Made by a program: the position numbers and the translations under genes
Source of the DNA: Ryuthela nishihirai
Lineage: Eukaryota; Arthropoda; Arachnida; Araneae; Heptathelidae
Direction of reading: 5' to 3'
Assembly (NCBI GenBank): GCA_038380435.1
Contig: JAWZYU010000024.1
Span: 52,352,613-52,416,612 of the forward strand
DNA length: 64,000 nt
In this document: positions 1 to 12,266 of the stretch, in pieces
Position numbering within the stretch: position 1 is the first letter of the stretch
How the letters are laid out: the number at the start of each line of letters is the position of its first letter
The notes under the pieces: generated by a model
What the model was told of the DNA's origin: nothing
The model's database searches: none
Seen by the model: only the letters and a program-made list of their open reading frames with translations

Positions 1-229
1 CTCTAAAAAAGTCCTATTAAAATAAAACATATCTTTTTTGTTAAATACTTGATTTTCAGAAAATCCAGAATTAAATGCTGATTAATTTGGCATACAACAT
101 GCCATAATTTCTTTCATTAGTTATTTGGCAAAAAATTTCTAAAGTTAAAGTTTTTTTCGGCTGAGCATGGGGAGAAAATAGCTTGGCCTCTGGATAGAAA
201 CCTGTTTTTCAGTCTGGGTCCTGGAAGGG
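1..229 (+). repeat. Dispersed repeat E, copy 1 (ends at ...gggTTAA, piggyBac-like)
   Basis: Bases 1-110 match 19326-19440 closely, with the shared order ctaaaaaagtcctattaaa then gaattaaatgctgatta. Less well, they match 18990-19110 and about 20800-21000. The copy ends with gaaggg followed by TTAA (230-233). TTAA next to a CCC/GGG terminus is the piggyBac pattern. The left end lies outside the window, so class is tentative. Confidence 0.45.
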
Positions 230-1661
230 TTAAGAGTGACAGTATTATTGATTGACTGATTATATCAATTCATTTCTAAGAGAATGTCGTATTTTTGGTA
301 CAATATAGCAGGATCATGTTCACCAGAAAATATAAATGGTTAAATGATGAATATACTTTCAATCATGGTCAAAACTGCAACCATAGCAACTGATTATTCA
401 TTGAGAAGAAGAAAGGCATAAGGACATGACAATCATGACCTGAAAAGGGAGATTTAAGTTTAGTTTCAATAATATATCCTGTATCTATGTATCTGGTGTC
501 TTGAAAGCTCAGAATGTCCAGGTTACACTTATTAATTATTAATTAATTATTTATTTTTATAAATATAATCTTATTTATTATTAATCTTATGTGAGGATGT
601 CAAGTCAGAAATCTTTATTTAGAGTCCTCAAGACTGTTTCACTGTCTACTAGGAGCTGAGGCCACATAGCAGTAGGAAATCAGACACCCAAACGGGCCCT
701 TTTAGCAGCAGCAAAGATGATGTATCTGATGATCACTATTACAGTTTAGGATCAACATATGTCCCTAGAAATAAGGGTTCATGTATCTGTGAAAAGCAGT
801 GTTCAGAATTAACCACCAGCTGAAATAAGATATTCTACACATCTATCCACTTGTGGCTGGCAGCACAAAATAGAAAAAACAGCATTAGATTCAACCTCAG
901 CAGAGAATTCTCACAAACAATTCTCAAAATTCAAAAATAATTCTGCAAGACGCTGAAGATAAAATGTTTGCATACCTTATAATAGAGGTGCACAAACTGC
1001 AATAGAAAAATATCATGTTTGCTGTGGACCAATAATTTGGGAGGGGTTGCAACATCAAGAACAAAAAAGTTTGATGCATTTTACTTGTCCTGTGTAGGTA
1101 TAAAATAATAGGAAACAAATGAAATATTGATATTAAGTTTATTTTAATGTCAAAACTGAAGTTGGCTTCAAAGTACGTGAAGGATGGACTGAATCCCAAA
1201 AATGAGCTGCTTGAACATTTGGCTTAATATAGCTAATTATATGATGCTATTCAAACATTTGTGTTTCATCTTATTAAAACACCATTCACTTTAGTAGTAC
1301 AGCCAGATTAAAAATATTTTATATTTTCCATCATTCATGTGAGCCAGATGAAATTGATAAAAGGATTAGAATTTCTGCACCCCTACCTTATAATCTTGCA
1401 TAATTTACAATGCAATATTGAATATTTCTAAAATATGGCTACTCTATTATACCTTCTTATTATTAATTTTGAAATTTATAACAGTTTCTTCCAAACTAAA
1501 CATTTTTAATACCATTCTCATTTGTTTAGAAAAATCTATTATTAAATTACACTATATACTAATTTAGCTAAAGATTTTACAGTGTTTTATTAAGAAACCA
1601 AAAAATGAATTACACACAATTAAATGAATATATCAAATAGTTTATTTATAAGCATACATAC

Positions 1662-1775
1662 CATACATTTTTCCTTTCAATTTAACACCTGGTAGATCAT
1701 GGGAGTTTTGAGATGAGTCAAATGTAGTGTTAAATAAAGAATCCATTAGTGTGGATTTACCAATACCTGTTTCCC
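1662..1775 (-). CDS. Septin (SEPT6/8/11 type), third coding exon with P-loop
   Basis: The exon starts after a ...cttgtag acceptor and ends before a gtatgt donor. Its 114 nt (2 + 37 codons + 1) encode [20 protein letters not shown], then a variable segment, then [20 protein letters not shown] is the G1/P-loop of septins, and LMDSLFNT is the family hallmark following it. The next residue expected in the family is Asp, and the split codon G|.. fits that. Later exons (switch region, G3, G4, septin unique element, coiled coil) should lie left of base 1; none was found in 1-1661. No stop or frameshift interrupts the three exons, so the gene looks functional. Confidence 0.96.
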
Positions 1776-4111
1776 CTACAAGTCAAATAATGTAAACAAA
1801 TAACAAATCTTACATGAAATATAAGCAAAATTTAGTAAATACATAAAAATTTTTTTTAGGTAAAAATTAGGTCAGCAATGTAATTGTGTTATTTTGACAT
1901 CACAATCATGTAATAAATACACATTATTAAACTGTTAGATAATTTGATATTTAATACCTCAAAAAGTATTTTATATTTTATCCTACAATCACATAATTAA
2001 AATGCATTACATAAATAGGTTTTTATATTAGTGAAATTGTACTTTCATGTTGGTTTGAAAATTAGGAAATTTACCAGGAAAATATTATGAATAGTAATAG
2101 TCATGTATAGTACAAAATAAATAATGAATTACTTTTTTTTGGCAGCTTCAGTACTGCATGGTGAGCTCACTGGTTTCCTGCTTTGTCTGGAGCCAGGTGA
2201 AGCATTAAGGTATGACTCACCATGTTGTACCATCTGCAGCTCAGCAACTGCTCTGTCATGTGTTTGTTAGCAGACTCTATTTGCCATTAACTGAGTTGTA
2301 TCATATTAGGATGCCTTCCCACTTACTGCTTGCCGAATCGCAAATGCACCCTGACATCACTCTGTTGTACTCGACACTCTGCAAGTGGCTGGTATTGCCT
2401 TCACACTAAATGCATAGTCTGCAACAAAGAATTAAGCTCATTGGTTCTCACTGCAAATAATCTGGAACTTGTGCTCTGTTGTCTCTGTGAGATCTACTAC
2501 GCTCCCTGACATTTCCTTCACTCTATAGTAAACACTATGTCCAGGAAAAGAAGTTTGCCCTTTCGTAAACAGTTAATATTACTTGCCTTGGCTAATCATA
2601 AACATAATAATACAAATATATAGCACTAAATGGGTCACAAGATTTTTAATGATAGAAAAAGATTAAGGCGATTTTTAACAATTTAATCCATAATATTCTA
2701 GAGTTACAAAAACTTTTTGTGTGACACCTATCGAATATAAGAGATTTTGGCTATTGTTTTTTGTTGTTTATCTAAAGAGATTTTGGCAATTTAGACCAAA
2801 GGACATGAAATTGTGGAAATCAATTTCTGCAGCTGAAAGATGGTGCAAACAATAAGGCAAGATGAATTTAGAATTGTTCTTAGCTCGTTCCCCAAAATAG
2901 CCAACATTTTTACTTTGTGGTCTGTCTACAGACAGTCAACTATTTTTGTTTGTAGAGGTAAATTAAAAATTCCTTTTGGGCTTGTTACTTTTCAAATCTC
3001 GCAAAAGTTTTAATGGTGCTCTCTAATAAATGATGGAAAATTTTGAAATCAGTAAAATTTTAAATGAATATGAATATAGGCTTGAAATTTTGGTGGTGGA
3101 ATATGAATGCCATGAAGTGGAATATGATGCATAGGGTTGGAAAAAAATTGTTCAACAATTATTGATGAAATACTATGATTCACATTTTCAAATTCTCAAG
3201 TAGTTTTTCCACGTTTAGACAATGTTAAATCTGCAAAATGCAAAACTTTATAGGAATATTGCAAGCGACCTATTTATGTAGAAATTCAAAATTTTGACAA
3301 TAGAATGCCGAGATATTGTGCTAGCAGCAATGACTGGAAACTTCTTTTGAAGTAACCATTCCATCAGATTGTTTGAAAAAATAATTGAAGGGTTAAAATC
3401 AAACAAGAACACTGTTCTATTTTCATAAAATTATTCTCTAGCACTTTCTCCTCTACATTATTGTAATGGCATTTTAAATAAGATTATTGTACTATGCAAA
3501 TAATATAGGTAATTTATTTCATTTTAAAAAATTTCTTAAAGGTCCCCGCCAACTCTCTAATGTGTTGTACATTATTTGTTACACTAAAAATTAATGTCTT
3601 GATTGGATATGAATCATAGGCATATACATGTAATGCAGTACAGCATTATTTGAACTACCTCAACTTTCCAACTGCATAATTATTTATAAATTTATTTCAA
3701 GTTTCAGATATTCAGCATGGTCATCAGAAAAACATACTGCTTACATTAGGGAAAGCAGTAATTAATTAATGCATGATAATACATTAAAATCAGCAAACCA
3801 AAACATTACTCATATACAATATTATGGAATGCATTGTCTTCTGTTAGGTTCCTTTCTGTAAATAATCAATCTCCTTATCATAATGTGGAACAGCTAAAGT
3901 TAAAAATTTTGGCTTTATGCTCAGCAGTGTGGTGAAAGGCGGAACCTGGGAATCACCCAAATGTGTATGTTTCAAAATTTATATGCATTTTTGTATTTTT
4001 ACAATTTTTAGCTACTCTTATAACTTCATTAGAAAAAATACTACTCCCAAACATATTTCCAAAATTTTATGTGTGGTTACAAAAATTTACTTAACATTAA
4101 AGATTTATATA

Positions 4112-4322
4112 CGCAGCCGAGTGGTTAGCGCACTTGGCTACTGATCTAAGGGACCTGGGTTCGAGCCCTGGATAAGGCATGGACATTTGTGTTGTTTTTC
4201 TGCTGAGGTCCTGCCATCCTCACAGACCTTCTACTATGGCATATAAACTGATTAATGGCTCCTGTCAGACCTCTGTGGCAAGCAGCTGCTTGAGGGGGTA
4301 TTTATTTTTATTAATATCTCCA
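4112..4322 (+). repeat. SINE-B copy (tRNA-derived), full length
   Basis: Head gcagccgagtggttagcgca cttggctactgatc with B box ggttcgagccc; body catggacatttgtg, tgctgaggtcctgccatcct, ggctcctgtcagacctctgt, ggcaagcagctgcttgaggg; ends ggtatttatttttatta. No target duplication resolved. Confidence 0.88.
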
Positions 4323-5704
4323 AATGCTCCCTATCCACTTTTGCCCAGCTGTCCTAGCAACATCATTTGTCAGTGGCCATTTGATTGGCTTTTGCTTGTA
4401 GTCACTTGCATACCGCATGGCAAGAATACAAATAGAACCTATTCCAGTTGCGGTCGTGTGATGGCTAGCAGAGCAGAAGCGACGCTTGACTACTGACTCC
4501 AGAAGATGCATAGTCTATGAAAACTGTCCTTGCGGAGAGATGAGTGGAAAGTGGGAAGGCACCCTTAATAAACACAGTAAACATGGTAAAGTTATCTAGT
4601 GGAAGATTACACACGATAATTGAATCTTGCATTCCATCAGATCCAACATCCTCCATGTACCATTTGGGCACTTCAGCTACGGTGAAATTTACTCTGCAGC
4701 ACTGAGTTAAACTTTATTAACAAACATTTCCATGTGTAATAATGGTCCATTGCTGTGGCAGCAGCAGAATGTTTACATATTTAACCATCTTTAGTTAAGG
4801 GATAGACTATTTTGAATATTTCTAATGATATAGAACTTTGTCCACTATGAAAAATTATAACATTTCCAAAGGATCAGAGTGTATGCTACCTATAAATTCT
4901 AACTGGTTTGTAGTTCTGGTATGTATAAACTTTCTGTTATTGTGTACCATTTTTACTACATTTAACCAAGTTGCTGCTTAATTTTATTTAAGTATTTTAA
5001 TTATATAAAGTTTTGCAGAGATCTTTGTTAAACACTTATAAACTGTTGTGCATTTTACATTTAAGTTATTAATAAAATAATTTTTTACATTAGTGTATTT
5101 ACAGTGTTAAACATCTCTAATCATATAATTTTGTTACAGTTAATTTATAAAAAAAAAATACATAGCGGAGACGTTTAATGTGATCACTGGTTATTGGAAA
5201 CAGCCACATATTAAGATCACTTGTCAGAAAATGGAAATAAATTCTTTAAACGTGTTATAATTTTGCTGCACGTGGAGATATTTTTAGTTATGGTATTCTA
5301 AAAACCTCTGTTAAATTGTTATGTTAAAGCCTCATAATCTTCTGAAGTCGGGCAAAGTTTGTAGGAAATGTCTATTTATGCTAGGACCTTAAGGGCAATC
5401 GAAAAGATACTTTATACTAAGTTGCATTGAGGAAGGAATGTTTTGCACTTTAGAGCAGTGGTGCACAACCTGTGCCTGTCAAAGGGTCCAACACAAGAGA
5501 TATTTTCTAAGCTTGTGGGTCATAGTAAGAAATGTTTTAACATGTAGAACATACTGAAATCATTATTTACATGTAAACACAATACTTCACTGAGAAAATG
5601 ACAGAAATAAGTATATTATTTAAAATTTTCAACAATAAAAATAACAGATGTCAAATATTGTTTAGATTTTTTTACATCAACATAAGTGGGTTGAGTTCTG
5701 ATAA

Positions 5705-6063
5705 GTGGTCTGAGCACTTTTTTCTACACAGTGGGCCCGATCACAAAAACCCCAAGGACTAAGAGAAGGTTGGGGGGGGGGGGGACAGTTGTTAGAAAAC
5801 AGATAGCAGACTCCCTTGAAGGCCATCCAGCATGTTTTTTAACATGCATAGGGTATTGCTCTCCTGTACATATGACACAGCTTTATATTCCATCAGATAG
5901 ATATGGCCTTTCCAAGCCCATCGGTAACCCTTTTCTGACCAAGGGCAAGAGAGAATTTCAGCAGAGATAAATATCAACACTAGAACAAGTGGGAATCTAA
6001 CCTGGGAATTATAGATTACAAGCCTGGCATGATACTAGCCAAACCAACTTCCCCCCCCCCCTA
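5705..6063 (-). repeat. SINE-A copy, old, near full length
   Basis: Reads from the 3' end (ctgagcacttttttctacac) through the core to a worn tRNA head (attatagattacaagcctgg). Poly-G and poly-C runs at both edges. No clear target duplication. Heavily diverged. Confidence 0.85.
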
Positions 6064-7002
6064 CCTAAGTGGTTGTGGGCTGCACAAAAAACAGTGATGG
6101 ATCTCAAGTGACCAATGAGCAGTGCACTACTGCTTTAAAGCTATGGGAAGTAAGGCACAGTACCCTCTCAAACTTGACTACAGAGCATATCCTTCACAGT
6201 TCTGTTTTCAAAGAAATGCTATACTTGATGCAGGATGGATCCCTGACTATATTTTATTGGAAGGGAAGATTGTTCATTAGCTTAACATTAACATAAACAA
6301 GTAGATTAACCTGCACCCTCAATGTTAAAAGTTTGCCACTTTTACCAACTGACATACTGGATTGGCCAAAGATATCCATATGTAAAAAAAAATCATTCAA
6401 ATTGTAGGACAGTAGGCCAATGGCTATGGGCAGTGATTCATCAAGTTACTGTCACTTACATTATCCATACTGATTGTTACAACTGTACAATGTTTGTCAG
6501 CTTGAATAATTAGGTCTTTGAAAAAATATCAGTGAAAAAACTTAAGTTTGCAAGTAAATGAAGAGTTACTGGAGAGGTATAAGTTTTTAAATAAAGTATT
6601 CTAAAGGGAACTGACTATGAATACTTCAATCTCCAATATAACGTCATAATTATAATGTACACATATTACACATGGAAAATATTTTATAGGGATTATTACT
6701 CTTGTTATTAATCAGTGTAAATATTTTTGAATTGTTTGATTATTACATACTGTGTAATATTATTTTGCATTGTTGTCCTCCCATACACCACCCTCTTTCA
6801 GTTATTAGAAATATGGTTAATATAATTTTTTTCAAATAATTTTTTATAAAAATGGAAGAACATACCCCCTACACAAAGGACAGAGATAACCCAGAAGCTT
6901 TGTTGGGCTTGTCCTGTTTTCTCATACTAGGCTAACAAAATGGAATTTGCAAAAATCATCATATTAAAGCTGCACCTACTGTATTAATGACTTATATGTT
7001 TA

Positions 7003-7378
7003 AGGAGGGCAAGGGTTAGTTCAGTCAGTAACATGTCAGGCTCATAGGTGGCTGTTCCCAGATTCGAGTCTCTACTGGGACAGGGTTGAGATTTTTAACT
7101 GCCAACTCCTTTTCTACCCTTAGTGAAAAAAAAAGGAGTTTGGATAGACTGCCATCAGCTGGATGGGATATTAAGCCATATTCTCGTGCAGGAGAGCCAT
7201 ACCTAGGCATGTTAAAGAACATACTGGATAGCCTCAATATAGGAGGCATTCATCTGTCTCCTAATAGCTATCCAGCAAATCTCCTTCCTCACTTTCCACA
7301 CAAATCTGAGCCCTTGGGGTCACTGTGGCCAGGAAATTTTAAGCCACTGTGTGCATAAAAGTAGAAATCAGAGGTAAT
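7003..7378 (+). repeat. SINE-A copy, old, near full length
   Basis: Head agttcagtcagtaacatgtc aggctcat, core gccatacctaggcatgttaa agaacatactgg, 3' end gtagaaatcagaggtaa. All blocks in order, many substitutions. Confidence 0.85.
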
Positions 7379-7592
7379 TGAATAAGGTAAGCAAGCATCT
7401 GATAAGTGATATTTATTTGACTCAACTATACTAATATTTTTCAATCCTCTGAATGCAAGAAGGAAAAAAATGTAAATATTTGGAAAACATAAAATATGTA
7501 AGCTAGGTATGCTAGATTATTCTTATAATTAATGCTCATTTTAAAGAAAATAAAAATGTAAATCTTATTTTCATACAACAGTTTTAACTTAC

Positions 7593-7710
7593 CTATGCAA
7601 AGGATATTAAAACAAAAGCCTTGCAAAACAGATTTGCTGACAAGCTGATCTGGAAGACTATCAAAACCTACATGACTAAGAAGTTTGAGGGATCGTATTT
7701 TTTCAAGGTC
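7593..7710 (-). CDS. Septin (SEPT6/8/11 type), second coding exon
   Basis: The acceptor ...ttactag lies at 7711 and up, and the donor gtaagt begins at 7592. The 118 nt encode 39 codons plus one base and include the stretches [18 protein letters not shown] and [11 protein letters not shown]. This is the signature of the region just before the septin GTPase domain: the polybasic/N-terminal segment, then the beta strand leading into the P-loop. The final G is the first base of the P-loop glycine codon completed by the next exon. Septins are filament-forming GTPases of the cell cortex and cytokinetic ring. Sequence and phase agree perfectly with the exons on both sides. Confidence 0.95.
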
Positions 7711-10709
7711 CTAGTAAAAATATATAATCAAAATAAATTAATAAGTGCATACTATTTTATTTGATTACCTATGTACAGCTAAATAATACACAAGCTTACA
7801 TATGTCCAACTAAATTTCAATAAAAACATTACTAAAATAATTGCTTTTTTCAAGTCCATTTATTATGACTTTCAATAATGTGTAAATATTTTAATGTAGT
7901 CGGAATCATTTTAATGAGCTTTTACTCCCTTCAAATTTTACACTATCTGAATGAAAAAAAAATAAGCTGACTATTTAAGTATGTTTTAGATATCTTACTG
8001 GGCTAGCCTAGTACTGTCATTATAAATGCTGAATCCTAAGTCAAAGGATGAGTCCTTTGCATGTTTCTATGCTGTATGAGAAACCAAGTTGAACTTAGAT
8101 TAAGGTTTCAAACCACCAATAATTCAAGGAGCTAATAATTCCTTTTTAGAATTGCCAAAATTCAATGTGTCAAGGAGCCAATAATTCCTTTTCAGAATTT
8201 CAAAACAAATAAATTTCCTGTACTAAAACACTTATAGCTAATTTAGTGGCATATTTTGGATAAAAGAATAACTCATGCGCTTGGGGATTAATTGGTGACT
8301 GAATGGTATGAAATAGAATTTTGGCTAACTTTATTAAAAAAGAAATTGGATCCATCAAAATTTTTCTCTTAAAGCATTATTTGCTAATAAGAGACCAATA
8401 ATTGTTTGTGTGTTTTTTTAATGAAATTGAAAGGCTTTAAGTGCCATTCAATAGATAAGGTGTTCAAGGTCAGTCACAGTCGATCTTTGTTAGAGTAATG
8501 AGTTTGGCTTATTACCATTACTAGGCAACAACTAAAGTTGCTGTGATGGTTCACCTTCACTTTTAATTTATCTAACCATTTATTTATATTTACACATTAC
8601 AGTTATTATTTGGGGACCCTGTCTCCTTTTTTGAACCAGAGAACCATTCTTTTTCCAATTAGGTCTAAATTGCCCTTGCAACTCATTCTGGCAGATGAAT
8701 GCTAACCATTGTCCAGCACCATGAGTGTCAAGGTCACAACCAAGTGAATCATCAAAGCCACCATATTTCAGTTATGCAAATGTGCCTTGCCAGAGATGTG
8801 TTTTGAGGAGTGTGTTAGGTAGCATCTTTAAGAAGCAGTTAGTTTAATAAGAGCTCTGAGAGAAGGAGGAAGAGTTTGTGGAGATAAGAGCTCTACTCTG
8901 AGGAGTGTACAATGATGCATTATTTAGTCTAACATTGTTAAGCTAGCGTTGATTGTTGATTTAAGACGTTTTGAGTCTACTTCTAACCTGTGAGTCAGAA
9001 TTTAAATAAACAGTCTTAATATACTGAATTTGATTTTGAATAGTTTTATTTCTTGAGCAGTAAGGTAAAGTTTAGTGTTATACATTTATATTGGACTTTA
9101 CCTATGACTTTGAATTCATCACGTGGACATTCAGCAGGAACTTTAGAAACCAGTCAAATGATAATAAAAATTCACAGTGCTAATAATACAAATAAATTTA
9201 ATTAACACAAAAATTTATTGTTAATTTATGACTTTAGAACCATATTTGGCAATTAGTTTATTGCCTCGCACCCAAATTTAAGCTATTCACCTTTGACTGA
9301 TTGATGATTGGGAGCATTATATTGCTTGTAGAGATGAAGTTCAGGTTGGCAATACTCAAAATAGCACAGATGACTATGGGTTCGAACTCATGCATAATGT
9401 AAATTTCAAATTTTCTTTGGAATTGAATAAAAAATTATTAGTTATAATTTCAATCTTTTAGTCTTTAGAAATTCAAAATAAGCATCATTCAGCCTCCGAA
9501 TTTTTTAAAAGTGCTTTTCTCTCATTCATGAATTGTTATTAATGTTTGCAATAATCCTACTAAAGAATTTTCAGTTCCTATAAATTATTTCTAGTTTTTT
9601 TTATTCCAAATAAAAAAAATTCCAAAAACAATTTTCTTTTTAACTAGTCATTGAATAAAAAATTTATGATAACCAATTTATGTTCAATATTTTATACATA
9701 GAATAAAATTAAAACAAATTTGTATGGAGAAAAGCAAATTCATTGATATCTATAAGAATTATAGTTATCAAACTCATGAATGGGAATATTACTGTAATAT
9801 ATAAGAGTTCTTCATCTTTATGCTATTCTTATTATCTATATCTTATTACTATTTTGAACCAAATATCATATACTTTAAATATATTTTGTTTGGATTATCT
9901 TAAGTTTTACAATTAAATTGTACAAAGTTAAAACATGTTATGAGAACAACCAACTATCAGCCTATGATGTAAAAACTTTATTCTTATAAAAATAGTCAGT
10001 TAAAAGATACATCATGACACACTATAAATAATGGGATGAATTATTAGCTACAGTCGCATAGTCCTTTCAAGCTGCAAGGTAACTTGCACAAAATAATTTA
10101 ATATTTTTATATAATACATATAATGTTGCACGCTATTTATGGGAGAAATTTCCTAAGACTGGTTGGATGAAAAGCAGTTTACCAAGAAAATTTCACTGAA
10201 TTGAACATAGTAATCTGGCAACTGTGTTTTGAGAAATATATATATAAAAAAAAACAGCATGCATCTTAAGCATCTTTAGCAGTATAATGTGAATTCATTT
10301 AATCCAATTTGAATGAAACAATAAAATGATTCTAAAATGCAATGTCCTCCCAAGAGGAGATTTAGAAAATTAACAACAAGATCTGAACATACTAAAAGTA
10401 ACAAGGCATCAAAATAGAATATTATGAATTTTTAAGATGTGAAAAGTAATTATATATTTAATGACAAATACATATTCTATATTACTTTTAAACAAATAAC
10501 TTATTGTAATTATTAATGAATCAAATATTTAATAACAACAGAGGCATGCAGCACATATTTTGCACTGGATGGTACATCAGTGATTTAATGTTAGATCTGT
10601 TTAGTTATTTAGTTCCTTATTATACATTGTTGGCAATTAGCAATGAAAAGTATATTTCATGAGAATCTGAATGTGCAATATTTAAAAATATACCCAGATT
10701 ATTACTTAC
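7711..10709 (-). other. Septin intron 1 (3.0 kb)
   Basis: AT-rich intron between the first and second coding exons. It contains an imperfect 30-nt direct repeat (8124-8153 and 8170-8199). A stretch at about 8800-9060, with repeated gagctct motifs and a late aataaa, could be a solo LTR or an old insertion, but I could not find its ends. No gene seen. Confidence 0.8.
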
Positions 10710-10801
10710 AGTTTCTATGCAATTTACTGGTTCATTGTTAATTTCCATGATCTTCAATGGCAGCTATACACTTCAAGTTAATCTTCTACTACTTTAGAAT
10801 T
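10710..10801 (-). CDS. Septin (SEPT6/8/11 type), first coding exon
   Basis: On the minus strand, an ATG at 10748 opens 13 codons (MEINNEPVNCIET), followed directly by a consensus donor gtaagt (10709-10704). A pyrimidine-rich acceptor ending in cag lies just upstream, so the exon probably starts at 10801 with about 53 nt of 5' UTR. The coding part, 10748 to 10710, is exactly 39 nt and ends in phase 0, as needed to join the next septin exon. The peptide has the short acidic leader typical of SEPT6-group septins. Alone it would not be recognisable; the splice phase and the downstream P-loop exon make the call. A non-coding 5' exon further right is implied but not located. Confidence 0.8.
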
Positions 10802-11997
10802 CTGAATAATAATAAAAATAACTTTAGCATTTCCAAAATTTTCATATGTAAAACAAAAACTAAAATGAAAACAAAAGCAGCAAAATTACAATTTTTTTTC
10901 TCAGAGTCAGAAAGCTGTTAGAAGTTAATGCTAATACAGTGACTGTTGAAGAGTTACTGTCATTTTTAACAGATTTGGATACCCCACAACTTCTCAAACA
11001 CTTTGACTACTTGTTCCTAATACACATGGGTTTCTTCCATGACTCCCATTTTGCAATGTAAATTAAACTTCTTATTGATAATAGAACCAAATTAAGAACC
11101 CCACTCCCCCCACTTATATAGTTTATCATTCAAAATTTTAATTTAACACTTTTTGACTTTCCCTCTTTCTCATAACTTCCCAAATATTTAATTATCTGTC
11201 AAAACTTTCTCATATGGGTTTACTCCCTGCTAGTCCTGTTGTATTAAAAATTTAAGTCTCTACCTGTTATAAAACCTGAGTTCAAGTTTAAAACCAGTTT
11301 CATTTTCCCACTTAAGAGATGGAGGGCAGGGTGAAAGGATTCAAAAGTAACCATTGAACTTTGGTAGGAAATTTGTTGTGTTAAAAAACTTCAAGTCCTT
11401 ACCTACAACAAAATCTGATTTGAGAACCTGGAACTGCTTTATTCCCCCCATTCATTTTACTTTGCTATCTCAGGATAATCAGGGAAGTGATTAATAAGCA
11501 CATTCTATTGCAATTATTGCTGATGACCCAGAAAATACAATAAATAAACTAGAATTGCTTAAGGCTTCATGGCTCTTTTCGCTTGAGTATGAATCATATA
11601 ATTTGTCAATAATAAGCATTGTTTTGCTGATGATCCATGGAATACAGCAGAAAATTTCACTTTTGTTAGATTAAAAAAAAAATGGTTGGATTTATTTGCT
11701 CGAATTTGAATCAAAGAATTAAAAAGTATACTGATTGGACAGTGTGCATTTAACAGGTCTCAGTAGGTGAAGGCAAAATTCCTAGGCATGCTACTGATGT
11801 GGTGTTTGTGAGAAAATTGTAATTGTTTAGAGATCATAATATGTTGGGAATTGATAGTATAGTACGAATAAGTTTCCACATGCATTTTGTGGGGTAAGAT
11901 GGTGAGGGTCACTGGATTATTGCCCTATGTTTTTATAATATTAGTATACTGCTCAGAGTATGAAGTGCTTGGAGCTATCATGATAGCATTATTTGAT

Positions 11998-12266
11998 GGA
12001 GGAAGACAGTTAGATATTCTTAGAATATTTATTCATCAAATGGGATATCAAGATGTGGTCTATGTGCAGGAGAGTCATACCCTGTGCAGGCTACTTGCAC
12101 AGGATATGACTGGATGTTACATGCTGAATGGCCTTGATGGGAGGCTACCATTTGTCTCCTAGTAGCCGTCCAGTAGGCCTCATTTCCCGAACCATCTTTG
12201 AGTCCTTGTGATCAGCCATTTAGCCCATTGTGCACAAAAAAATGATGCTCAGAGGTAAAACAATCT
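11998..12266 (+). repeat. SINE-A copy, 5' truncated
   Basis: Begins in the core (gggatatcaa..gtggtctatgtgcaggagag) and ends gctcagaggtaaaacaa. It carries an extra 25-30 bp (a near-duplicate of ctacttgcacagg) in the gcacgttaaagaac segment. Confidence 0.85.

Larger units (their letters stand above)
1776..7592 (-). other. Septin intron 2 (5.8 kb)
   Basis: The intron is bounded by the donor at 7592 and the acceptor at 1776. It is mostly AT-rich, with a SINE-B copy (about 4112-4322) and two SINE-A copies (5705-6063 and 7003-7378). Two slightly GC-richer stretches (2130-2560 and 4330-4720) look unlike the surrounding AT-rich DNA; I see no convincing protein in either and take them as old unidentified repeats. 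Confidence 0.85.

Noticed and set aside
4330..4720. Gene fragment (68-codon minus frame MPKWYMEDVG...)
   Set aside because: Composition is more gene-like than its surroundings but no family is recognisable and other frames are equally open; treated as unidentified repeat.
8800..9060. Solo LTR
   Set aside because: There is a late aataaa and some repeated gagctct, but no TG...CA ends or target duplication could be fixed.
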